Below are positions 37,085 to 46,950 of a stretch of DNA of 64,000 bases, one piece after another. The position numbers were made by a program, and so were the translations under genes. The notes below the pieces were generated by a model. That model was not told the origin of the DNA and ran no database searches. It saw only the letters and a list, made by a program, of their open reading frames with translations. Within the stretch, counting starts at the first letter, position 1. Every line of letters starts with the position of its first letter. Origin of the DNA: Hericium rajendrae (taxonomy: Eukaryota > Basidiomycota > Agaricomycetes > Russulales > Hericiaceae); NCBI GenBank assembly GCA_033439255.1, contig CM065888.1, positions 1,736,001 to 1,800,000 of the forward strand, in the 5' to 3' direction.

Positions 37085-39060
37085 GGATGTCCATTGCGAA
37101 AAGTTGGCTCATCAGCGGAAGTACACTGGCTTCGACAATCCCGTCTTCGAGCACGGTTTGCCGCTCGCCGCGGAGCCGAAATCCCAGGATTCAGGGCCAC
37201 AGAAACCGACCAATCTAGACATCAAGGTGAGCATACTTTCGACTCGGCTACTGAAGCGATAACATACGAATCGTAGCATGCAGAGCACGCGCCGGGCTGC
37301 GCCCGGCGCTCGCCCGTCGATGTCAGCGGAAGCTCGCTGACGTCGACCACGACTATTTCAGCCTTGGGCGTGTGTGTTGCCGCTCGCCGCGGGGGCCTCT
37401 GGGTCGGAATTTCGGGCACAGAAAACCTTGATTTCGGAACACCAGGTGAGCATCGACTTGACTCGGCTAAATCAGTGGTGACTCTCCTATTTTCCAGCAG
37501 CGAAGAGCACGCATTGGGCTGCGCCCAATGCTCGCGCCCGCACTCGCCATGTCAACGGAAGCCCGCCGACCCCTGCTTCGATGCCTTGATGTTTCAGCAC
37601 GTCTCCCGCTCCGCGCGGGCATCGAAAGGTTTCAGAATTGGATGCAAACGGTCTGCGATTTGGAATTACAGTAAGTGTGAAGTCGATACGGCTAATCTCG
37701 CAGTGTATACTCACTTTCTTTGCAGGCATCGCGCGGGGCTGCGCCCCGCACTTGCAGTCAATGTCAGCGGAGGTCCGCTGACATGGTCTTCGTAGACGTT
37801 GCCGTATAGACCAGTAGGCCGCTCGGCGCGGGCCACTGGACCTCGGAAGAAAAGGTGAGTTCTACCGTCACTCGGCTAATCTCATGATGAAATGCTCACC
37901 GTGGATGGTTCGGAACAGCTGGACGCGACGCAAAACGACGCCGGAAAGCACAAGAGATCGGCGGGCTTCGCCCGCCTCCCGCGCCCGCAATGTTGGCATC
38001 AACAGCTCGTCGACGCCAATTTCGATTACATAACCTAGGACCTGTAGGCCGCTCGGCACGGGCCACTGAATCCTGGAATTTATGGCACAAAAAAGAGCTT
38101 TCTGGGAGGACAGGTGAGTCTCGAGGTCTGTCGGCTAACTACGACTGAAAACGACTTACACGCAGATGCAATCGCACCACTGGTGCCTTCAGGGCTCGCG
38201 CAAAGCAAACGCAAGGGATCCGGCGGGCTCCGCCCGCCTCTCGCCAAGCGGAACGTGAGCGTCGGACTGACGCTCACTTCGTAGGCCTTGATCTATGGAC
38301 CCGTAGGCCGCTCGGCGCGGGCCACTGGATCCTGGAATTTTGACGATGAATAGTCGATTTCTGGGTGTCGAGGTGAGACTCAAACTGCCTCAGCTACTCA
38401 CAGCTGAAATTGACTTACGAGCAGACGAAATGGACCTTTAAAATTCGCGCAAAGCATGCGCGGGGATCGGCGGGCTCCGCCCGCCTCCCACCGAGCGGAA
38501 TGTGAGCGTCGACCCGACGCTCACTACGTAGGCTTTCTTCTATTGGTCAGTAGGCCGCTCGGCGCGGGCCTTTGGATCCTGTAATTTTGGTGCCAAAAAG
38601 TCGTTTTCTAGGAGTCCGAGTGAGTGCTCTTTTAGCTGGACTGATTGCAATGGAAAGTGACTTACGGGAACACAGACAGACAGTGCGCGCACTCCCAGAC
38701 CTCATCGCGTACCGTCTGAAGGCGTCCTCGGGATACACCCGACTCCACGTGCGAAACATTTGCAGAACACACGAATCACGTACCAGCGCGGAACGCAATG
38801 CAGCTACGCTTGCTGGGCTCCGCCCAGCAGCACCCAGGCAATCTCGACGCCAACAAGGTCTCCACATCGAAGATCTAGCATATGAGTGGGGTTGCTGCTC
38901 GGCGCGGGCCTCTGGACCTTGAAAAATAGACGAAAGTGGTTTCCTGTGGACACGGGTGAGTATTTAGAGATTTCAGCTAATTACACAGTAAAACGACATA
39001 CCAGGATGCAGAATGTGCGCCGGGAAAGAGTACATCGGGCTGCGCCCAAAATATGCTAAG
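37085..39060 (+). repeat. Array B: eight tandem exon-like units with compensated palindromes
   Basis: Units repeat at about 220-260 bases (one is 343). Each has an intron-like block (GTGAG ... CGGCTAAT-like branch site ... CAG), a GC palindrome with a three-base loop, often a second palindrome, and the block GCTCGGCGCGGGCC followed in most units by a GGATCCTGGAAT-like word. The main palindromes are centred near 37299, 37521, 37741, 37968, 38230, 38477, 38820 and 39041. Their arms differ between units yet stay complementary, for example GCGCCGGGC/GCCCGGCGC, GCATTGGGC/GCCCAATGC and TGCTGGGC/GCCCAGCA. Units two and three read as open exons (HAPGCARRSP, HALGCAQCSR), but others carry stops in that frame. 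Copy eight is decayed. Confidence 0.8.
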
Positions 39061-39564
39061 CGGCGCCTATGCGGGATATCCCCGTCGACTGACTATCGAT
39101 GCTGACGATGAGGACTTGTTCTCTTTTGGCATGCTCACCGCTGCCGTGGGCACTACCTCAGCGTTGACAGGTCTTGTTAGCGCTGACCTCGAAGAGGTGA
39201 CGGAGATTTGTCTTCGAAAACATCTAGTGAGTATTCAGTCAATTCCGTATAACTGTCGAGACGGTACGTACCCAACGAAATCTGAATGCATAGACCACAC
39301 CCCCAGCCAATCCCATGGCAGAAAAGCATGAATGACAAAGATATGTATGTGGTGGCATTTGCTGTCCATGCGCTGCTTCGATGCTCGTGCTCCAGTGGCA
39401 TCACACTGGACTATGATGTGCTTGACATCGTCACAGCTGCTCCGCAGAAATATGCCGTAGGACTGGAAAATAAAAATTCTTTAGTATCTCGTCTACAGGT
39501 GGGCGGGAATGTGAAGACTGATATAATACCAGAGATGTTCATGGCCAAAAGCATTGCCTCTTAA
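39053..39564 (+). CDS. Hypothetical protein segment at the 3' end of array B
   Basis: Two adjoining open exons can be joined: one reading MLSGAYAGYPRRLTID and LTGLVSADLEEVTEICLRKH up to a GTGAGT donor at about 39228, and one reading MNDKDMYVVAFAVHALLRC and LDYDVLDIVTAAPQKYAVG and ending before 39565. The composition looks like real protein with no low complexity. It directly follows the last array B unit, so it may be the 3' end of a tandem-exon gene or the remnant of a gene the array invaded. No family is recognised, the true start is unknown, and the frame join is not proven. Confidence 0.3.
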
Positions 39565-39574
39565 TAAAGGAGAC

Positions 39575-39691
39575 AGGGAGAAGCTCCCTCGGGGGACAAG
39601 CAGAGGGTGGATGTGGAAAAGCGGAAGAACAGCTGCGAGTCCGGGTAACCAGCCTTATACCACCCATGCGGAGGAACAGGTGTTCCTCCGC
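39575..39691. repeat. Two perfect inverted repeats downstream of array B
   Basis: AGGGAG-AAG-CTCCCT lies at 39575-39589. A longer one, GCGGAGGAACA-GG-TGTTCCTCCGC, has perfect 11-base arms at 39668-39691. They extend the palindrome-rich character of array B. A role as transcript terminators is possible but only inferred. Confidence 0.7.
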
Positions 39692-41150
39692 GCTTTCTGC
39701 CGGAGCCCTGATCCCCGGTAAATCACTAGTTACTTACGTGTGTCGCGAGGTCTCCGTGCTCCGATCAGATCCCCATCTTGTTGGGTAATACAAGAGATCC
39801 TCTCCGAGATGCAAAATAGTAAGATTCCCTATGGATCCTCTATTACTTCTTTCTGTCAAGCACAGAGTTGTCGTGGTTGTAGTCTGCAATTAGTACTTCC
39901 AATAAAAGGACTTCATATTTTATTATCTCTGGGGGCAGGAATTCGACGCGGAAAGCCCGAGTTCTCGGCAGAAGTGTGTGATCACATGCAGGCTGCTTCG
40001 CCGTTGTGGTACGCCGCTGTTCAGTATTGTCAAGCTCTCACGAAACACTATATCCTCGACATCCCTTGCTACACTCCAACCTCTACATATGGCTTCGTGC
40101 TATTTTATTTGCATGATATGATCACTGTAGGAGATAGGTCAGTAAATGCTATTTTTGAGATAATATGCTGCCACCGTCGGACATCTTGATCGGTCTTGTA
40201 CCGAAGTAGCGCCAAGCATTCTTCCAATGCTCTCCGTCGTGGGTGTTCTTCTTGCGGGAAAATTACTGATAAGAAATCTCATACTCATTTGTCCCATTCA
40301 AATGTTGACTTGAGTTCTCTATGCAGGGATATATTGTCCATCTTATTTACAGTCTGACTCTGAGGCATCCACCATCTTTGTTCTTCGAGGTCATTTCTCA
40401 GTTGTGGGAAATCATGCCGATGACTTCGGCATAAGACAGCCGCACAAGATCGGCCATCACCAGCAATTTCGGAAAGATTTTATTCCGATATCATGCAGTG
40501 TTTTGCATCCCCGGCTTGAGCGCAGTCAGTCATGCTTGCCCTCGACACTTGCGAAAGGCCAGAAAGTTCACTTGGATGCTATCTATCTACTCTGAGACCT
40601 TTCACAAATTTAAGGCATATGTTTCTCAGTGCAATTGACAATACGTGAGGACGGGGATTCTGAGGTGACAACCGGAAAAAAGCTTATTCGGCCGAAATCT
40701 TGTCAGTAGGTAACAGCCAAGGATTTGTGCTATTTACGGGCACGGAAAATCATGACAGAGTTCATGTTTCAAGGAGAGGATCTTACGTTGCCTCGGAAGA
40801 TCCTGAGGCCTTCCGATGGTTCGTTTTGCTTTTAGTTTTGCAACATCGGTGCCCATCGCGCTCGCATCCCTGACCCACCTTCTGTGAGACAGTATTCCAG
40901 TCCTCCCAAGGTGAGTGCTCAGTGACAGTCTCATGTTCTCACAACTGATGAGTCGTCAACATCACTAGGCATCCTGCGAACACTGCACCGCACATGCTGT
41001 CACTCGAATATTGTAAGTAGATCAAGCTTTTTGATTTCTTCACAGCCACTCACCTTCATTCTATGTAGCTTGCGGAAGTGATGAGGGCGGCAGGGTGCAA
41101 GAAGCCTGCTGTGATCTGTTGCTCTGTGCGGTGGCAGTAGGTCATCCAAG
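39692..41150. other. AT-richer spacer between arrays B and A-right
   Basis: A plus-strand open frame at 39740-40189 contains CQAQSCRGCSLQLVLPIKG and LWYAAVQYCQALTKHYILD but has no recognised family and no clear exon partners. The rest shows no coding signal. Base composition is closer to ordinary intergenic DNA than the flanking arrays. Confidence 0.35.
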
Positions 41151-43103
41151 GGCGTCATCGTCAAGCTAAACAATGTGTGCGGGTGATCTCGTTCTCATTA
41201 CATGTCGCGCCTGCCCCGACGACGAGGCCCAAGGGCGCGTCATCGTCAAGTTCCCCGTGACACTCCTTCGCCTTCATGTTGCCCCGGGTCATGCATGCTA
41301 TGGCGCCAAGGCCTTCGTCGTCTACGTATATTCCGTGTGCTGGGATGGGCGTCATCGTCAAGTATGGGGCGGGCGTGCCGTGGTCGATGAGTACTCCGCG
41401 CAAACTCCACTGTCAATCTACTCACCTGTTCTGCAGACATCTGCACTTCTGCCAGTTGCACCGCATTCTCCCTCCCATACGGCCGTGTCTCGCCGCTACG
41501 AAGGGTGTCATCATCAAGTACGACGCCTGCGCGCCCACCTTCTCTGGATGCACACGTGCCGTATACACACCAGCGCCGAAGTCGTCGCCCTCTACGCGTG
41601 CCCTGCATGTCGGGTCGGGCGTCATCGTCAAGTACGGAGAGGGCGAGGGAAGGGATGTCTGACTGTCGGTGAGTCCTCTCCGCGAGGCATACTGCTGATG
41701 GACTCACCAATTGCACAGGACTGCACTCCCGCCGCGCGTCGCATACAGCCTCCTTTACCATGGATCCCCGCTGGCGCCGCGAGCGCCGAGGGCGTCATCA
41801 TCAAGTTCGACGCCTGCGCGCCCGCCTTCTCTCGACGCACTGGCGCCGAGGTCTTGGAACTCTACGCGTACCCTGCGCGTCGTGACGGGCATCATCATCA
41901 AGTACGGGGCGGGGGGATGGAGACTTTTTTTTATCGGTGAGCTGCTGAGGGCAAATACATTGTCGATGTACTCACCTGTCGCGCAGACTCCACGCCGTCC
42001 CACTCCGTGTCTTCACCATGGATCCCTGCCGGCGTCATCGTCAAGTTAGACGTGGTGCCTGTCGCTGTCTCGTTCTGTCGCGTCTGCCGTGCCATCACCG
42101 CTGCCATCGCGATTGTGCTGTGCGTGCTGGAAAACGTTGCGCTGTGCAGAGATGCGCCTTGGAGAATGAAGTTGAGGATACGCCCGTACCAACGCGCGTG
42201 CGTCTGGAGCCAGTTGGATGTAGGGGGCATCGCAAATGGGTCGGGGAGTGAGCTATGCACGGTGAGTACCCCGTCTTCTGCCTTCCGCGTGCAGAGACTT
42301 GCTCACCATATTTCAGAGCTCTGCGCCACTGCCTTGCCCCTCTTCCCATCTTCACACGAAGCGAAGAAACTATTCAGTACGCGCAGCTGTAGCGACGCAG
42401 TGAATGTGTCCGGAAGCGCATCGGACGACATTGAAACGGCGATTTTGCCGTATCTCTGCCGCAGGACGGGCGAGCGAAAGAGCCCCGAAACGCCTCGTAG
42501 CGGTGTTCCAAAGTGCACGTGGGATGTGTCTAATACCAGCGAGTCCGGGGACTGTCACTTGACGAGCCTCGTTACGCCAAGCCGCCTGTATCGCGAGTCG
42601 AAGCGGGCAGAGCAGCTAGACCGGGATGCGCCAAATCGCCTCGAAACGCCAAAGCGAAGCAGCCATTCGACGCGCCCAGTCACACTGAGACACAAAACAT
42701 GTCCCTCGCGACGTTGGATCGTGCTCGCACAGCTGTACAGCAGGATAAACGGGGCAATGAGCACGAACAAAAATGGCCGCACCTGGAGAAGGCGCGTGGC
42801 GCCCGTGAATGCATGTGCATTGTAGTCGGCGACATTTGGACATGCAGAGGCGGCCACTAGCAAGGGAGGATTCATGCAGATAACGAGCACAGGTGAGTTC
42901 TCATTGTCTTTGCGGATGGCGAGATATTGACCGTTGCCTTCGTCACCCGTTTTCATGCTCTGCTGCTCGTGTGGTCCCCATCGTTGATGGCCATATCACG
43001 ATCCGTTGCACGGAGTCGCGTCCGCGATCGTCGAAGATCGTCAGAGATAACAACGCGACAGCCGACGTCCTGCTCATGGCTCGCGAAGGGCGTCATCGTC
43101 AAG
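41151..43103 (+). repeat. Array A, right: about nine copies of GTCATCGTCAAGT in opposite orientation
   Basis: The word occurs on the plus strand near 41151, 41237, 41348, 41504, 41618, 41791, 41888 and 42031, with an outlier at 43088; some copies read ATCATCATCAAGT. Three copies (41348, 41504, 41618) are in one frame and encode GVIVKYGAG, GVIIKYDA and GVIVKYGEG, but others fall in other frames. Intron-like blocks with a GGTGAG start and a CTCACC near the end recur at about 41386, 41668, 41936 and 42259, so each exon-like block tends to hold two copies. The array is inverted relative to the left one, with the spacer and array B between them. Confidence 0.75.
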
Positions 43104-43862
43104 TATGACGCAAGGGCGCCATGTCTGGTGCGAGTGCAGCAGAGGCGCAGCGCGTCCGCCCTAAGTTGCCTGTGTGATCCCGCGAACTGCGTTGAGGATC
43201 GGCTGCCCGCGAAGACCTTGAGATACGTGCTCTTGGTGCACTGGGATGACATCAACAAAATGACCATGCTGCATGGGAAATGGGGCATGCCGCAGAGAAG
43301 TTGTCGCCGTTCCCCTGAGCTAGAAAGGGCCGTATTGCCGGATTCTTGTTCCGGGGTCGGCGAGTTCGAGCGCGCTCAAACATCTTGCGGCACCGTAGAG
43401 AATGCAGCATGGGTCCCGCGCCATGTCAGCGAGTCGGGAGACATGTCGTTTGGCGCGTTCTGCTGTGCCGAAACGGCTGGATCGCGAGCTGAAGGGGACG
43501 GGGTGCTCGGAGCCGGATGCGCCAGATCACGTCGGAACGCCGAAGCGATTACAGCCTTGGGTGCACTGAGATGCCGTGAGTCGGAGAATGGGGCTCTCGA
43601 TGTGTTGGATTGCGCCCAAGAGGCTGCTTTGCACGATCTCAACTCCGGGGCGGGCGAGCTGGGGACCGCTCAAATGTCTCGCGGCATTGTAATAGAGGTA
43701 GCGGGGGTTGCGCCCCATCACAGCGAGCTGCGCGAGTATTGCTCAGCCCAGCAGGTCACACCGAACCAGCCGTATTACGAGGAGAAGGGCGCGGGTCGCT
43801 CAGATCGGGATGCGCGAGATTACCTCGGATCGCCTCGGAGACGACAGCATCGCGTGCGCTAG
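42430..43862 (+). repeat. Array C: three diverged units of about 300 bases, in a long open frame
   Basis: Three related units begin near 42439, 43329 and 43621. They share words such as TGTCGCG/TCTCGCGGCA, CGGGATGCGC and a CTCCGGGGCGGGCGAG-like block. The translations align loosely: LPYLCRRTGERKSPET, LPDSCSGVGEFERAQT and LHDLNSGAGELGTAQM. A 311-codon open frame spans 42927-43862 and contains the last two units plus one array A word. The first unit lies in another open frame at 42007-42825. No family is recognised. The open frames may reflect high GC rather than selection. Confidence 0.5.
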
Positions 43863-44330
43863 AACACTGCGATTCTGGCAATGTGTTGCTCTGGACGTCG
43901 GTTGCGCCAGAGCTGCTGCATCGCGATGTGAACGGGGGGAGGTCAGCGGGAGTGAGAAAGGCGGCCGCACCTGGGTTCAAAAAAATGTGCTGCGCCTCAA
44001 GACTGCTCGATATCAGTCGTCGCGACTTCTAGATTATGCACATTCAATGCCATATTTAGATAACAGGAGAATGGGGATGTGTCGCGAGGAATGGTGGGCA
44101 TTTCGGTGTCGAGGTGAGAGACGCGTCAATACCAAGTTGACGCGCGACGGCTGACTTCCCTGCTTTTCGTTTCACACGACTAACAACGAAGGCTTTACAG
44201 TTAGCATGGAGTTCCTACACCTGGAGCTGTGTCATATCACAAGGAAAACGGGAAAAGCATTTCATCAATCAAATCTCGTATATTGCAAGTAAGCACATCC
44301 ATTAATTTTGTCCTACAGTCTCGATCGTGC

Positions 44331-44860
44331 TCATTGCAATCGCCCAAGCAGCATCCAGCGATTCATGTCGTTATTGCAAGCAGATCCATGGTGTCGACGC
44401 TCGCCGTCAATGCATTCTTTTTGCTGCCCCCTTCGACGGCGGGTGCTACACCAAATCCTCCTCGCTGGGCGGAAACTTGCGCCTGCGCGTCTGCCTTTGT
44501 TCAGCGCGCACGCGATGCTGCTGGCAGACGTGAGCATGCGCTTGGACACCGCGTCACCGACGATATCCCACACGGCCTTACTCATGCGCTCGTTCAGATG
44601 CACTTCCTTCAGCTGTTGGCGCAGCTCGACGCGCGAAAAGTACGCCGTCTGCGCGCGCTGTCCATCGCCATACCCTTCGCGCATCACATCCAGCAGCACG
44701 CCTGCGCGCCGGCGTCAGCATCCACACCGAGCACACGCGTCACGCACCGAGGAAGACGGACTCGGCGGGCGCGACCTTGCGGTGCACATCCGCGCCGTGG
44801 AAGGCCATGTTGAGGTGTGGGTTCTCCGCGAGCGCGAGCACGCCCTCGACGTGCGCGCCA
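44331..44860 (-). pseudogene. Fragment of an unrecognised gene joined to the truncated metacaspase copy
   Basis: Two exons can be read on the minus strand: GAHVEGVLALAENPHLNMAF with GADVHRKVAPAESVFL (about 44858-44760), then after a GTGCGT...GCGCAG intron GVLLDVMREGYGDGQ and LRQQLKEVHLNERMSKAVWD, which stays open to a stop at 44331. The sequence looks like a normal conserved protein, but I cannot name the family. It abuts the point where the duplicated metacaspase homology ends, and an in-frame stop lies upstream, so no start or promoter of its own is visible. It is probably a fragment left at the duplication breakpoint. Confidence 0.4.
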
Positions 44861-44869
44861 AGTCAACAC

Positions 44870-46323
44870 GCCACTTATTCTTGTTGTACCCATCCACCTC
44901 GTCCCCGTCGCGGTCCCTTGTCTGCCCGCCGTGCCCTCAGCAAAGCGCAGCAGCAGCAATAAAGAGTCACACGCACAGTGCAGAAAAAGCGCGTCGTGCG
45001 CGCGCGCACCGCGCACGAGCCAGCGCATCGCGCCGAGGATATTCGCCTTGGTCGGCAGATCGTGCGGATCGCGCGCGTCATCCGTGAGCAGCACGATGCG
45101 TCTGGGATCATAATGGTAATAGTCTACACCCACACCCACACCCACACGCATCAGCCCACCCACCCTTCCCGCCCGCGGAAACCGGCGCACGCACCGATGA
45201 GGAACTTGCGCACGCCCTTCGCGTCGTTGACGCACCCGTGCAGCGCGTTCTTCTGCCCCGTGTAGTTGATCCCAATCTGCGCGCCGTCAGTCGCGTGTAA
45301 GGAAAGGGAGGGAGGGAGGGAGGGAGGGACGCACGCAGAGTGCCTTTTTCTTGCCCGTGCACTTCGAGAACATGAACTGCGGGTGCTGGAACGCCTCGAG
45401 CCCGCGCCCCCACTCGAGCCCGCGGATGTTCAGCTCCCGTGCCCTCTCCCTCTCGCGGTCGCGGTCGCGGTTCCGGTCCCTGTCTCTGCTCCGGCTGCGG
45501 CTCCTGCTCCTGTTCCGTCCACGCTCGTGCTCGCGGCGCGGCTCCTCGCGCGCGCGACGGAGCCTCCTTGCCTGCGGATGCGGCGAGCGCGCGCGGCCCT
45601 GCATCCCGCGCTCGGGGTGCGCGCGGCCGTCGGGCGGGTCCGCGTAGCGGATGCGGACCTGCTGCGCGCCCGGGGCGGGCGGGGGCGTGTGCCCGCGCTC
45701 GGACGGGGCTGCGAGCGCGTTGGTTTTGAGCTTCTTTCGGGAGAAGAAGGGGAGGCACGAGAGGAACGCACGCGAGACGACGATCTGCGGAATGGCGGGG
45801 GCCGAGCGGTGGCGCGAGTGGCGCGGTGCGGGCGCGGGCGCGGGGAGGTGGGAGGAGGAGTGCACGCGGGCGTGGCGGTGGTCGTGGGAGGACGGCAGGA
45901 CGGGGACGGCGGTGGCGGGCGCGGGGGCGAGGTGTTCTTGCTGGGCGTGATGGTGGCCGTGCCGTGAGCGGGAGTGGCGCGAGGAGTGCGAGTGGGCGGA
46001 GGGGGCTTGGGAGACGAGGTAGGCGCTGTCATGGGGTGCGTGAGCATGGGGGCCTGCCAGAGAGTGCGGGGAGTCGTACGGTCTGGAGTTGCTGCGGTTG
46101 AGCGCGTATGCTTGGCCGCTGCCACTGCAAAAAATAGTCACAACGCGTTTCGATCAACGATGCAGCAAAGAACCTACGGGGCAGACACGGGCACGCCATG
46201 GAGCGGGTATGGGCCGGGAGCGTCGCCCGGCGGTGGTATCTGAGGTTGTCTAGCGGCATGTCAGCGCACGTCCAAGAAGACATGATACAGCACGCACGGC
46301 ATGCCTCCGGGAAATCTGTGCAT
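44870..46323 (-). pseudogene. Truncated metacaspase copy
   Basis: This is the right copy of the segmental duplication. The start (ATG 46323, MHRFPGGMP), prodomain and first p20 exons are intact and close to the 34.3 kb gene, through KNALHGCVNDAKGVRKFLI and YYHYDPRRIVLLTDDA. At the catalytic histidine a short deletion has removed the intron acceptor and the Tyr-Ser part of HYSGHG; only GHGGQ remains near 44940. The next donor is also changed (GAGAGTACGT to AATAAGTGG), and homology ends at about 44870. The catalytic cysteine exons and the whole p10 part are missing. It cannot make an active protease; a truncated transcript could still exist because the upstream flank is duplicated too. Confidence 0.85.
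45125..45329. repeat. Two microsatellites in metacaspase introns
   Basis: A CCCACA-type run lies at about 45125-45150 and a GGGA-type run at about 45306-45329. Both lie in introns of the truncated metacaspase copy and are longer than in the intact copy, where the same positions read as shorter, interrupted runs (near 33127 and 33295). Confidence 0.8.
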
Positions 46324-46950
46324 GTCGCGTTCAACAGCGCTCGAGAACACACAAGGCCGTATATAACTCACGGAACTGAAGACGGGCCCGGGATAACAGG
46401 CTCAGGAAAACTGGGCCCCGTCGGGTATTCAGCGCCCTCTTCGTGATGAGTCGGATCGAACATATGTGTTATCTCGTGAGTCTTGACGGTATATCAGTGT
46501 GTTCAGTGGCCCTGTATCATCATGGAGTTCATAAGACAGCGCGATGAATCGGCAGGCGTGGAACACGCACCCGTCAGCGAGGGCCGGCACAATCAGAGAT
46601 GGGCGAGGAAAAGCAGTACAGGGAGAGATAGAGCAGAGAGAGGGATGGAATGGAGACGGAACGAGTGTTGCTAAACGCGATTGTTGCTCTCACTTTGTAC
46701 ATTGACTGTTTAGCGCCCTTGGCTACTTTGTTTGCCTTAGACGCCGGCGCCCATGACGTTTGCCATCAGCACACACGTAAACACGCTGACAGCCCATCCT
46801 CGGCCGTGTCTTCGTGCTCTTCGAAGTTCGAAGCAGAGTGTTACTATTAGGCCTGGCGCGGTGCCTCCATACGATATCCTTGCGAAACATTATTCCTGTA
46901 CGTGCATTGCTCAAGTGTGGCTCCCCCTCCTCTGACCCTTCGCCTACAGC

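Larger units (their letters stand above)
44870..46815. repeat. Segmental duplication, right copy
   Basis: Direct repeat of about 32800-34825, offset by roughly 12 kb. It ends on the right near 46815, just before the small gene at 46951. Differences include short tandem-repeat expansions and many substitutions, so the copy is not very recent. Confidence 0.9.
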
